Shown here: positions 1 through 8,219 of the stretch, one piece after another
Numbering within the stretch: position 1 is the stretch's first letter
Layout: each line of letters opens with the position of its first letter
Source: JAHRAW01 sp965212085
Lineage (GTDB): Bacteria; Pseudomonadota; Gammaproteobacteria; Arenicellales; Poriferihabitantaceae
DNA: 64,000 nucleotides
Assembly (NCBI GenBank): GCA_965212085.1
Contig: OZ243042.1
Span: forward strand, 1,984,001-2,048,000
Direction: 5' to 3'
Notes under the pieces: model-generated
The model's database searches: none
Seen by the model: the letters and a program-made list of their open reading frames with translations, nothing else
What the model was told of the DNA's origin: nothing
Program-made: the position numbers and the translations under genes

Positions 1-1
1 C

Positions 2-73
2 ACCGCCGGGGCAATGCAAACCATCGGCGTCATCAGCCCCCCCGGCTGGTTCCCGCACCGCATTATGCGCTAG
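2..73 (+). other. Possible end of an upstream reading frame cut by the window edge
   Basis: An open frame enters from the left edge and stops at TAG (71-73), 10 bases before the first full gene. The visible peptide contains MQTIGVISPPGWF, which resembles the N-terminal strand of Asp/Glu-racemase-like proteins, but the stop follows almost at once. It could be the tail of an upstream gene or a truncated remnant. Too little is visible to name it. Confidence 0.25.
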
Positions 74-83
74 TATCCGCGCC

Positions 84-1424
84 ATGAGCAAAATCCTGCA
101 CCGCCAGATCAATGCCGGCTTGCCGAACGCAGCCGGCGGCGAGGGGCCTTACCTGTTTGACGACAGCGGCAAACGCTACCTCGACGGTTCCGGCGGCGCG
201 GCGGTGTCCTGTTTGGGGCACAATCACCCGGCGGTGGTTGAGGCGATGCGCGCGCAACTTTCGCAGCTCAGCTACGCCCATACTTCGTTTTTCACCACCG
301 AAAAACTGGAAGCCCTGGGCGAGCAGATGATCGAACACGCGCCGGATAATCTGAGCCACGTTTATTTTGTGTGCGGCGGTTCCGAAGCTATGGAAGCGGC
401 GCTCAAACTGGCGCGCCAGTATTTCATCGAAACCGGCGAACCCCAGCGCACCCGTTTCATTTCCCGCCGCCAGAGTTATCACGGCAACACCCTCGGCGCG
501 CTGGCGTTGGGCGGCAACGTGGTCCGCCGCGAACTATATGAACCGCTGCTCATGGACGGCGGCCGGATCGCGCCGTGCTACGCCTACCGCCACCGCAAGC
601 CGGGGGAGTCGGAACGGGAATACGGTTTACGGGCCGCCGATGAACTTGAACAAAAAATTCTTGAACTCGGCGAAGACAATGTCATCGCCTTCGTCGCCGA
701 GACCGTGGTCGGCGCCACCGCCGGCGTGGTGCCGCCGGTGGAAGGATACTTCAAGCGCATCCGCGAGATCTGCGACCGCTACGGCGTGCTCCTCATCCTC
801 GACGAAGTGATGTGCGGCATGGGCCGAACCGGCACCTTGTACGCCCACCAACAGGACGGCGTTCGCGCCGACTTGGTCACCGTCGCCAAAGGACTCGGCG
901 GCGGCTACCAACCCATCGGCGCGACCCTCATGGACCGCCGCATCTACCGCGCCATAGCCGACGGCTCCGGCGCGTTTCAACACGGGCATACCTACCTCGG
1001 CCACGCCTTGGCGGCGGCTGCGTCGCTGGCGGTGCAGCAGACCATTCAACGCGAGCATCTGCTGGACAACGTTCAACGGCGCAGCGCGGAGTTGTTCGCG
1101 CAGCTTCACCGGCAGTTTGACGACCATCCCCACGTCGGCGATATTCGCGGTCGCGGTTTGTTTATCGGCATTGAACTGGTGAAGCATCGGAATGATACGA
1201 CTGGCGCGACGCCCTTCGCCGATGACGCGCCGTTGCATTCGCGGCTCAAGCGCACGGCAATGGACAACGGCCTGATGATCTACCCCGGCAACGGCACCAT
1301 TGACGGCAGGCAGGGACACCACGTCCTGCTGGCGCCGGCGTTCATCTATGAGTCCGCCCACGTGGATGAGTTGGTGAGCAAATTGTCAAAATCCCTCGAC
1401 GAAGCGATCGGCGGGCTTGCCTGA
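84..1424 (+). CDS. Class III pyridoxal-phosphate aminotransferase (omega-aminotransferase type), copy 1
   Basis: A 446-residue fold-type I PLP enzyme of the class III family, which moves an amino group from an omega-amino acid, diamine or similar amine to a keto acid. Visible motifs are an N-terminal GKRYLDGSGG strand, VCGGSEAMEAALKLARQY (PLP phosphate region), the cofactor-contacting DEVMCGMGRTG, and the Schiff-base lysine in VAKGLGGGYQP (Lys269). Length is normal for the family. It is the first gene of a + strand trio with a BKACE enzyme and an HDAC-fold deacetylase; the BKACE frame follows almost without a gap. A second trio in the same order lies at 13099-16444. The substrate cannot be read from sequence. 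The start is the ATG ten bases after the upstream stop. Confidence 0.9.
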   Translation: MSKILHRQINAGLPNAAGGEGPYLFDDSGKRYLDGSGGAAVSCLGHNHPAVVEAMRAQLSQLSYAHTSFFTTEKLEALGEQMIEHAPDNLSHVYFVCGGSEAMEAALKLARQYFIETGEPQRTRFISRRQSYHGNTLGALALGGNVVRRELYEPLLMDGGRIAPCYAYRHRKPGESEREYGLRAADELEQKILELGEDNVIAFVAETVVGATAGVVPPVEGYFKRIREICDRYGVLLILDEVMCGMGRTGTLYAHQQDGVRADLVTVAKGLGGGYQPIGATLMDRRIYRAIADGSGAFQHGHTYLGHALAAAASLAVQQTIQREHLLDNVQRRSAELFAQLHRQFDDHPHVGDIRGRGLFIGIELVKHRNDTTGATPFADDAPLHSRLKRTAMDNGLMIYPGNGTIDGRQGHHVLLAPAFIYESAHVDELVSKLSKSLDEAIGGLA

Positions 1425-1452
1425 GGTTTGCTTGAACCGGCGGCTCAAATCC

Positions 1453-2367
1453 ATGCGCGCTTCCCATACCCATACCGATACGCCGCAACCGTTGTTAATC
1501 GCCTCGGCTCCCAACGGCGCTTACAAAACCCGCGAAGACCATAACGCGTTGCCAATCACCGCCGCGCAACTTGCCGCCACCGCCGCCGCCGTCCAACAAG
1601 CCGGCGCGCGCATGATCCACTTGCACGCGCGCGATGCCCACGGCAAACACACCCTCGACGCCGGCGCTTATCAAACCGCCGTCAAAGCGATACGCGCCCA
1701 GGCCGGCGATGATTTATTCATCCAACTCACCAGCGAAGCCGCCGGCGTTTATGACGCCGAACAGCAGCGGCGGGCGATGTATGCCGTCAGCGATGACCAT
1801 ATCGATACCGATACCGATACCGATACCGGTACCGATACCCCCGCCGACGGCGTTTCCATCGCCCTGCGGGAACTGATTCGCGCCCCCGCGGATTTGGCCC
1901 CGGCCCGGGAATTGTTTCACCACCTGGCCGGGCGGGGCGTGCTGGCCCAGTACATTTTGTTTTCCGCCGATGACATTGAGCGTTACGGGTCCCTGCTGGA
2001 GCAAGGCATCATTCCCCCCGGCGGCCACTCGGTGCTGCTGGTGGTGGGCCGCTACGACCACCGGCAATCCACCCCGGAGGCGTTGCATCAAATGCTCGAA
2101 GCGTTGCGCGCAGCAACCGAGCGGCCGGTGAACTGGATGGTGTGCGCGTTCGGCCCGCATGAATTTGATTGCCTGACGGAAGCCACAAAACTCGGCGGCC
2201 ACGTGCGCGTTGGATTTGAAAACAACCTCTTGCTCCGCGCCGGCCAAGCAGCCACGGACAACCGGCAACTCATCACTCAACTGGTCGAGTATGGCAATCC
2301 CGACGGGCGTCCGCTTGCGGACATTCACCAGGCGAGAAAGATTCTTGGATCGGAGGCGTTGATGTAG
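1453..2367 (+). CDS. BKACE family beta-keto acid cleavage enzyme (DUF849), copy 1
   Basis: A zinc enzyme of the 3-keto-5-aminohexanoate cleavage (Kce/BKACE) family, which uses acetyl-CoA to split a beta-keto acid into acetoacetate and a new acyl-CoA. The metal site is visible: the HxH pair in MIHLHARDAHG near the N-terminus and the late glutamate in HVRVGFENNLL. About 304 residues from ATG 1453; a TTG at 1417 would add 12 residues and overlap the aminotransferase stop. Oddity: an ACCGAT hexamer array at 1799-1841 encodes a DTDTDTDTGTDT stretch in a loop where the family has no such insert. The neighbours suggest it acts after transamination. The acyl substrate is unknown. Confidence 0.88.
   Translation: MRASHTHTDTPQPLLIASAPNGAYKTREDHNALPITAAQLAATAAAVQQAGARMIHLHARDAHGKHTLDAGAYQTAVKAIRAQAGDDLFIQLTSEAAGVYDAEQQRRAMYAVSDDHIDTDTDTDTGTDTPADGVSIALRELIRAPADLAPARELFHHLAGRGVLAQYILFSADDIERYGSLLEQGIIPPGGHSVLLVVGRYDHRQSTPEALHQMLEALRAATERPVNWMVCAFGPHEFDCLTEATKLGGHVRVGFENNLLLRAGQAATDNRQLITQLVEYGNPDGRPLADIHQARKILGSEALM
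1799..1841 (+). repeat. Hexanucleotide tandem repeat (ACCGAT)n inside the BKACE gene
   Basis: About six near-perfect copies of ACCGAT keep the reading frame and encode alternating Asp-Thr. Unit gain or loss would add or remove two residues without a frameshift. Similar hexamer arrays occur at 48055-48086. Confidence 0.85.
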
Positions 2368-2456
2368 TGGGCGTAGAATGAAATTTGTCAATGAACTAGT
2401 GAACATTTGATATACTCCCAAAAATTAACAATCACCAACTATTTTTCAAAAACACA

Positions 2457-3407
2457 ATGCCCACAACAAACGTTACCAGCGTGTACTTCGGAGACGACCT
2501 CGGTCGTTACGGCTTCGGAGACGGCCATCCCTTCGGACCGGATCGGATTCATGCGTTCTGGCGCGAAACCCTCAAGCAGGGCATCGACAAGCGCGTGGAT
2601 ATTCGCTCGCCGGTCGCTTGCGATGAACAAAGCCTGCTGCGATTTCACACGCCGGAATACATTGAACGGGTCAAGCGCGCCTCCCAATCCGGCCTCGGCT
2701 ATCTCGACAGCGGCGACACCCCGGCGTTCAAGGGCGTGTTCGAAGCCGGCTGCTACGTAGTCGGCTCCGATCTTGACGCGCTTGGCCGCGTGGTCGCCGG
2801 AGAAACCCCGCGCGTGTTCGTGCCCATCGCCGGGCTGCACCACGCGCGCCGCGACGGCGCCGCCGGCTTCTGCGCCTTCAACGACTGCGGCGTCATCATC
2901 GAAACCCTGCGCCGCCAGTACGGCATCCAACGGGTCGCCTACGTGGACATAGACGCACACCACGGAGACGGCGTTTTTTACGCCTACGAAGCCGACCCGG
3001 ATGTGGCCGTCGCCGACCTCCACGAAGACGGGCGCTACCTGTACCCCGGCACCGGCGCCGCCAACGAGACCGGCACCGGTGCCGCCGTCGGCACCAAACT
3101 CAACATCCCCCTCGACCCCGGCAGCGATGATCAAGTCTTCCACCGCGCATGGCCGAAAGTGGAAGCGTACCTGCGCGAATTCAAACCGGAATTTATCCTC
3201 CTGCAAGCCGGCGCCGACAGCATCGAAGGCGACCCCATCACCCACATGCGCTTCTCCCCCGCCGCCCACGGCCACGCCGCCAAAAGCCTGGTGCGCCTCG
3301 CAGACGAATTCTGCAACGGTCGCATCATCGCCATGGGCGGAGGCGGCTACAACCGCAACAACCTTGCGCTGGGATGGAACGAGGTGTTGAAGGCGATGTT
3401 GGTTTGA
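2457..3407 (+). CDS. Histone-deacetylase-fold zinc amidohydrolase (AcuC/acetylpolyamine amidohydrolase-like), copy 1
   Basis: A 316-residue arginase/deacetylase-fold enzyme that removes acetyl groups from a lysine-like or polyamine-like amine. The active-site set is complete: the catalytic His pair in GLHHARR (H128-H129), zinc ligands in YVDIDAHHGDG (D164/D166/H168 region), the third ligand in QAGADSIEGDP and the late tyrosine in GGGGYNRN. In bacteria such proteins usually act on small molecules such as acetylpolyamines. It ends the aminotransferase-BKACE-deacetylase trio after a 90-base gap. It belongs to a different subfamily from the paralogue at 13099-14118, so the two trios may process different acetylated amines. 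Confidence 0.88.
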   Translation: MPTTNVTSVYFGDDLGRYGFGDGHPFGPDRIHAFWRETLKQGIDKRVDIRSPVACDEQSLLRFHTPEYIERVKRASQSGLGYLDSGDTPAFKGVFEAGCYVVGSDLDALGRVVAGETPRVFVPIAGLHHARRDGAAGFCAFNDCGVIIETLRRQYGIQRVAYVDIDAHHGDGVFYAYEADPDVAVADLHEDGRYLYPGTGAANETGTGAAVGTKLNIPLDPGSDDQVFHRAWPKVEAYLREFKPEFILLQAGADSIEGDPITHMRFSPAAHGHAAKSLVRLADEFCNGRIIAMGGGGYNRNNLALGWNEVLKAMLV

Positions 3408-3429
3408 TGCGCCAGCCTATAACCGCGCA

Positions 3430-3670
3430 ATGAATGAAAGGCCAAAGCGCAAGGATAACCGCCTTGCAGGGTACAATTATTCAACGGCGGGATATTATTT
3501 TGTAACGATTTGCACACAAGACGGTATTGATTATTTTGGCCGGGTGCAAAACGACCGCATGAGTTTGAACGCAATCGGCGAGATAGTGCGAGGTCAGTGG
3601 TTATGGTTGGAAACCAGATACGCTTATATTCATTTGGACGAATACGTTGTTATGCCGAATCATTTCCATG
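3430..3670 (+). pseudogene. Truncated REP-associated tyrosine transposase (RAYT, Y1 family)
   Basis: The first 80 or so residues read as the N-terminal half of a TnpA_REP/IS200-like Y1 transposase: RLAGYNYSTAGYYFVTICTQ, then the HUH-type metal site in VVMPNHFH. Right after HFH the sequence diverges, and the frame runs on as low-complexity residues to a stop at 3738, overlapping the 3' end of the dehydrogenase on the other strand. The helix carrying the catalytic tyrosine is missing, so it cannot be active. RAYTs mobilise REP palindromes with GTAG-type heads, and such palindromes are present in the window (45036, 57898, 58221). Confidence 0.8.
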
Positions 3671-3682
3671 CGGCGGAAAAGA

Positions 3683-4693
3683 TCAAACCCTCAAAACAAT
3701 CTTCGCCGCCGCGCAGTCCCCCGCCAGCAACTCCTTGAAGGCGTCGGCGCCGGCGGACAGTGGGCGTTGTTCGAGCCAGTCGAGTTTGCCCAGCGCGCCG
3801 CTGTGGAGTTTGTCGAGGGTAACGCGCAGGTCCAGCGGCGTGTAGGTGTAGCAGCCGATGAAGGCAATTTCCTGGAGCGTCATTCGGCGCACGTCGAGTT
3901 CGCCTTTGGCGTCCATCAATCCGATGTGCACGATCACCGAGCCGGGGCGCGCACATTCGACGGCGGCGCGGCGGGTGTGTTCGTTGCCGACGGCGTCGAA
4001 CACGGCGTCGAAGCCGCCGGCTTCGGGGGGGCTGGCGAGCGGGTCGAAGACCCGGCATCCGGCGCCGGGCACACCTGTTGCGGTGCCGGCGGCGGCGGTG
4101 TCCCGGCGCAGGGCGTTGGTTTCGGCGAGATGAACTTCGCCGGCGCCTTTGTCGAGCAGGATTAGCGCGCTCAGCAGGCCCACCGAGCCGGCACCGAACA
4201 CCAGCGCGCGGGATTCGCTGATGGGCCGCGCCAGGGTTTTTTCGGCAAGCCCGACCGCGTGCAATGCGGTTGCGCCGGGTTCGGTCAGGGCGGCGTGTTC
4301 GGCGGGCATGCCGGCGGGCACCGGAATCAGGTTGGTCTCCGGTATGGTGATTTGTTCGGCGAACGCGCCGGGGCGGTACATCCCGATCAAGTCCCGCTGC
4401 GCGCACAGGTTTTGCCGGCCGTTCAGGCATTGGGCGCATTTGCCGCAGGTGATCAACGGATTCAGCACCACCGCTTGTCCCGGCTGCGAGCCTTCAATCA
4501 CGCTGCCGACGGCTTCGTGGCCGAGGATCAAGGGCGGCACCCGGCGGGGGTCGTGGCCGAGGTAGGCGTGCATGTCCGAGCCGCAGATGCCCACCGAGTT
4601 GATGGCGATGAGCGCCTCGCCGGGGCCGGGGCGGGGGGGCGGCTCATCGCGGTAGGTCATTTCCCGGTTGGCGGTGTAGACCAGCGCTTTCAT
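3683..4693 (-). CDS. hpsP: Zinc-dependent medium-chain dehydrogenase, HpsP-like
   Basis: A 336-residue MDR-family alcohol dehydrogenase. The catalytic zinc site is in GICGSDMHAYLGHDP and LILGHEAVG, the structural-zinc cysteines in CGKCAQCLNGRQNLCAQ, and the NAD(P) Rossmann glycines in VFGAGSVGLLSALIL. It is the last gene of the - strand operon, 15 bases behind the SDR gene. In Cupriavidus, hpsN, hpsO and hpsP together oxidise both enantiomers of 2,3-dihydroxypropane-1-sulfonate (DHPS). The presence of an HpsN homologue, an SDR and SuyAB here makes HpsP the best reading. The family alone does not fix the substrate, so the symbol rests on context. The stop codon abuts the transposase remnant. 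Confidence 0.7.
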   Translation of the reverse strand: MKALVYTANREMTYRDEPPPRPGPGEALIAINSVGICGSDMHAYLGHDPRRVPPLILGHEAVGSVIEGSQPGQAVVLNPLITCGKCAQCLNGRQNLCAQRDLIGMYRPGAFAEQITIPETNLIPVPAGMPAEHAALTEPGATALHAVGLAEKTLARPISESRALVFGAGSVGLLSALILLDKGAGEVHLAETNALRRDTAAAGTATGVPGAGCRVFDPLASPPEAGGFDAVFDAVGNEHTRRAAVECARPGSVIVHIGLMDAKGELDVRRMTLQEIAFIGCYTYTPLDLRVTLDKLHSGALGKLDWLEQRPLSAGADAFKELLAGDCAAAKIVLRV

Positions 4694-4708
4694 TGCTTTG
4701 CTACCTCA

Positions 4709-5437
4709 TCACTTCGCGGTGTAGCCGCCATCCACGAACAGCGTCTGGCCGGTGACATAGCCGCTGGCGGGGGAGGCGAAAAAAATCGTGGCACCGAACA
4801 GGTCGGCCATTTCACCGTTGCGCCCGATGGCGGTGCGCGCGGCGCGTTCAGCGGCTTTTTGCGGGTCGTCGAAAATCGCCTTGGTGAGGCGCGTCGGGAA
4901 GAAGCCAGGGGCGATGGCGTTGCAGGTGATGTGGTGCCGGGACCAAACTTCGGCCATGGCGCGGGTCAGTTGGCAGACCCCGCCTTTGGCGGCGCCGTAG
5001 GCGAGGCCGTTGACGTCGGCGCGCGCGGATTGCAGCGAGGCGATGTTGATGATGCGGCCGTAGCGGCGTTGTTTCATTCCCGCGACGAACTCGCGGCTGA
5101 AAAAAAACGGCGCCGAGAGGTTGAGGTGCAAGGTTTGATTCCAGTCGGCCACGGTTACTTCTTCCACCGGCTGGCGCAGGTTGATGCCGACCGCGTTGAC
5201 CACGCCGTCCACCTTGCCGAACGCCTGTTCACAATGGCGCGCGGTGTCGGCGACGCGGGCGAAGTCGGTGAGGTCGGCGATGACCACCGAGGCGTTGCCG
5301 CCGGCGGCGTGAATCTCGCCGGCGGCGTCATGCAATTCTGTTTCGCGCCGCGCCACCAGCACCACCGATGCCCCGGCGGCGGCGAGAAACCCGGCCATGG
5401 CGCGGCCAATGCCGCTACTCGCGCCGGCCACCACCAT
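4709..5437 (-). CDS. hpsO: Short-chain dehydrogenase/reductase, HpsO-like
   Basis: A 242-residue classical SDR. It has the cofactor motif GASSGIG at the extreme N-terminus, the NAVG strand, a Ser-Tyr-Lys triad around IASLQSA and AYGAAKG, and the usual C-terminal GQTLFVDGGY. In the sulfopropanediol pathway HpsO is an SDR that oxidises the C2 hydroxyl of DHPS. The ATG at 5437 leaves only two residues before the first Rossmann strand. The frame stays open upstream to the hpsN stop and encodes a typical SDR N-terminus (QFGLDERVMVVAG) with no ATG, GTG or TTG, so initiation may use an ATA or ATT codon behind GAAGGA. Confidence 0.75.
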   Translation of the reverse strand: MVVAGASSGIGRAMAGFLAAAGASVVLVARRETELHDAAGEIHAAGGNASVVIADLTDFARVADTARHCEQAFGKVDGVVNAVGINLRQPVEEVTVADWNQTLHLNLSAPFFFSREFVAGMKQRRYGRIINIASLQSARADVNGLAYGAAKGGVCQLTRAMAEVWSRHHITCNAIAPGFFPTRLTKAIFDDPQKAAERAARTAIGRNGEMADLFGATIFFASPASGYVTGQTLFVDGGYTAK

Positions 5438-5515
5438 GACCCGCTCGTCGAGGCCGAACTGTGATTGAATGTTTATGACGCTTTTTCCTTCGTCAGTTCC
5501 CGCGAGAGCGTGAGC

Positions 5516-6829
5516 TCAGTGGCCGGGACCGGCGCCGAGGTCAAACTTTTCGCCGGGGAAGTATTTGGCCAGCCGGTCGTCGCCGGTGAGGGCGTGGCCG
5601 TGCATGCCTTCCGAGCGGGAGATGCGGGCGGTTACCGCGCCGACGTCGCGGTTGGCTTCCTCGGTCATGCGCTGCCAGGTCAGCACCTTGATGAACTTGC
5701 CGACGCTCAAGCCGCCGGTGTACCTCGCCGCGCCTTTGGTGGGGAGGATGTGGTTGGTGCCCGAGCACTTGTCGCCGTAGGCCACCGTGGTTTGTTCGCC
5801 GAGGAACAACGAACCGTAGTTGCTCAGGCGCTTCAACCACCAGTCGAGGTTTTCGCACTGCACTTCGAGATGCTCCGGCGCGTATTGGTCGCTGACTTGC
5901 ACCGCTTCCTCAACGGTTTCCACCACCACCACTTCGCCGTAATCCCGCCACGCGGTTTGCGCCGCCGTGTGGTTGGGCTCCGGCAAACGTTCAATATAGT
6001 TGGGCACCAGTTCCATGACTTTTTGCGCGAGGCCGGCGGAAGTGGTGACCAGCCACGCCGGCGAGTCCGGTCCGTGTTCGGCCTGCCCGACGAGGTCCGA
6101 TGCCACCACGTTCGGGTCGGCGGTATGGTCTGCGATGACGAGAATTTCCGTGGGGCCGGCGAACAGGTCAATGCCGACCCGCCCGAATAAAATACGCTTG
6201 GCCTCGGCGACGAAGCGGTTGCCGGGGCCGACCAGGATGTCCGCCGGGTGTCCGGTGAAATGCCCGAAAGCCATGGCGGCGATGCCCTGCACGCCGCCCA
6301 GGGCGAGGATGGTGTCGGCGCCGGCGAGGTCGGCGGCGTACAGAATCGCCGGGTGGACGCCGCGTTCCGCGTGGGCCGGGGAGCAGGCGACGATGTGCTT
6401 GACGCCGGCGACTTTCGCGGTGGTGATGCTCATGACCGCCGAAGCGATGTGCGCGTACCGCCCGCCCGGCACGTAGCAGCCGGCGGTTTTCACCGGCACC
6501 AGCCGCTGGCCGGCGAACAAACCCGGCGACAGTTCGGTTTCAAACTCGCCCATGCTGGCGAGTTGTGCCTCGGCGAAAGTTTTCACGCGGCCGTGGGAAA
6601 ACTCGATGTCGCGGCGTGTTTGCTCGCTCAACGACGCACCCGCCCCGTCAATCTGCTCGCGGCTGACGACGATGTCCTTTTCCCAGCCGTCGAGTTTGCG
6701 GGCGTATTCTTTAGCGCAGTCCTCGCCGCCTTGTTCGATTTCGTGCAGCATTTTTTGCACGATTTTGCGCGTGTCATCCTCGCCGGTGGTGGGGGATTTG
6801 GTTGCGGGTTTCAGGATGTTGATGGTCAT
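5516..6829 (-). CDS. hpsN: Histidinol-dehydrogenase-family sulfopropanediol 3-dehydrogenase, HpsN-like
   Basis: About 437 residues of the HisD family, which carries out two NAD-dependent oxidations (alcohol to aldehyde to acid) at a zinc site. Visible features are YVPGGRYAHIASAVMS, GPGNRFVAEAKR, GPTEILVIAD, QAEHGPDSPAW and the late GTNHILPT. No other histidine genes are nearby; it sits between a TRAP transporter and two dehydrogenases with suyAB in the same operon. That is the setting of HpsN, which converts (R)-DHPS to (R)-sulfolactate. The ATG at 6829 is chosen because residues upstream (to 6904) are low-complexity and overlap the preceding dctM gene. No strong Shine-Dalgarno is seen. Confidence 0.82.
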   Translation of the reverse strand: MTINILKPATKSPTTGEDDTRKIVQKMLHEIEQGGEDCAKEYARKLDGWEKDIVVSREQIDGAGASLSEQTRRDIEFSHGRVKTFAEAQLASMGEFETELSPGLFAGQRLVPVKTAGCYVPGGRYAHIASAVMSITTAKVAGVKHIVACSPAHAERGVHPAILYAADLAGADTILALGGVQGIAAMAFGHFTGHPADILVGPGNRFVAEAKRILFGRVGIDLFAGPTEILVIADHTADPNVVASDLVGQAEHGPDSPAWLVTTSAGLAQKVMELVPNYIERLPEPNHTAAQTAWRDYGEVVVVETVEEAVQVSDQYAPEHLEVQCENLDWWLKRLSNYGSLFLGEQTTVAYGDKCSGTNHILPTKGAARYTGGLSVGKFIKVLTWQRMTEEANRDVGAVTARISRSEGMHGHALTGDDRLAKYFPGEKFDLGAGPGH

Positions 6830-6866
6830 TGGATTCGGGTACGGGTTGGAATGTGAATGAATATCG

Positions 6867-8219
6867 CTACGACCCGTACAAATACCCCGGCAGCCACAAC
6901 GCAATCTGCGGGAAGAAAACGATCAGCAGCAGGCCGATGAGTTGGATGACCATGAACTGCATCATGCCGGCGTAGATGTCTTTCAGGTCCCATTCCGGGA
7001 CCACGCCTTTCAGGAAGTACGCCGATAGCGCCACCGGTGGCGAGAGCCACGCGGTTTGCAGGTTGACCGCCACCAGGATGCCGAACCATATCAGGTTGAA
7101 GCCGAGTTGCTCGACCACGGGCAGCAGGATGGGGATGATGATGAGCACGATGGGCACCCATTCCAGCGGCCAGCCGAGGATGAAGATCAGCGCCATGATC
7201 ATGAACAGGATGGCGTAGGGCGACAGGTCCAGGGTCAGGAGGTAGTTGGTGAGCATGGTGGGGGTGCCGAGGCGCGAGAACACCGCGCCGAAAAAGTTTG
7301 AGGCGGCCACCAGTATCAGGATTAGCGCCGAGATTTCCAGGGTCTTGATGAGCGCGTTCTTGAAGCCCGGCCAGGTGAGTTTTCGGTAGGCGGCGGCCAG
7401 CAGGAAAGCGCCGAACGCGCCCATGCCGGCGGCTTCGGTGGGGGTGGCGAAACCGAGCAGGATGCTGCCGAGGGCGAAGCCCACCAGCGCCGCCGGGGGC
7501 ACCAGTCCGAGAAAGAATTCTTTCCACACGTAGGCCATGGACTGCGGGCGCATTTCTTCGGGCAGCGGCGGGCCGAGGGCGGGGTTGAGTTGGCAGCGGA
7601 CCAGGGCGTAGAGGGTGTACAGAAAGGCCAGCAGGAAGCCGGGAATGATCGCCGCCGCGAACAAATCCGTGACCGGCACTTCGAGGATCGGCCCCATGAC
7701 CACCAGCATTATGCTCGGCGGAATGAGGATGCCGAGGGTGCCGCCGGCGGTGATGGTGCCCGCCGCGAGTTTGGGGTCGTAGCCGGAGCGGTTCATGGTC
7801 TTGGCGGCCATGATGCCGAGGATGGTCACCGACGCGCCGACGATGCCGGTGGCGGCGGCGAACACGGTGGAGACCAGCAGCACCGCGACGTACAACGCGC
7901 CCTTGACCCGCGAGAGGGTCAGCAGCACGGCGTTGAAGAGTCTTTCCATCAACCCGGCTTGCTCCATGAGGATGCCCATGAAGATGAACAACGGCACCGC
8001 CGCCAGGGTTTGCTCCAGCATGACGCCGGAGAATTGGAAGGTCATCAGGTAGAACACCAAATGCCCGAACCCCCACAGGCCGAACGACATGCCGAGGAAG
8101 ATGAGGGTGAACGAAATCGGGAAGCCGATGAAGATCGCGAACAGCATCACCGCGATCATGACCACGCCGATGGCTTCCGGCGGCAGGTTGATGATGTTGT
8201 CAATCAGGGCCGGGATCAT
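6867..8219 (-). CDS. dctM: TRAP transporter large permease (DctM family)
   Basis: About 450 residues with roughly 12 hydrophobic segments and typical DctM motifs: GASVTILGIMAAKTMNRSGYDP, AGGTLGILIPPSIMLVVMG and GFATPTEAAGMGAFGA. It forms the sodium-coupled membrane channel for a substrate delivered by the DctP-type binding protein at 9256. The ATG at 8219 overlaps the dctQ stop in an ATGA arrangement, so the two membrane subunits are probably translationally coupled. In this operon the likely substrate is DHPS or sulfolactate. In sulfonate literature the equivalents are called HpsKLM; I keep the family name. Confidence 0.9.
   Translation of the reverse strand: MIPALIDNIINLPPEAIGVVMIAVMLFAIFIGFPISFTLIFLGMSFGLWGFGHLVFYLMTFQFSGVMLEQTLAAVPLFIFMGILMEQAGLMERLFNAVLLTLSRVKGALYVAVLLVSTVFAAATGIVGASVTILGIMAAKTMNRSGYDPKLAAGTITAGGTLGILIPPSIMLVVMGPILEVPVTDLFAAAIIPGFLLAFLYTLYALVRCQLNPALGPPLPEEMRPQSMAYVWKEFFLGLVPPAALVGFALGSILLGFATPTEAAGMGAFGAFLLAAAYRKLTWPGFKNALIKTLEISALILILVAASNFFGAVFSRLGTPTMLTNYLLTLDLSPYAILFMIMALIFILGWPLEWVPIVLIIIPILLPVVEQLGFNLIWFGILVAVNLQTAWLSPPVALSAYFLKGVVPEWDLKDIYAGMMQFMVIQLIGLLLIVFFPQIALWLPGYLYGS

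Noticed and set aside
3647..5464. Plus-strand ORFs (172 and 401 codons) opposite hpsP and hpsO
   Set aside because: Antisense shadows of the two dehydrogenases, which have full cofactor and metal motifs.
5516..6829. Histidine biosynthesis HisD
   Set aside because: Sequence belongs to the HisD family, but no his genes are present and the operon encodes sulfonate catabolism, so HpsN is preferred.
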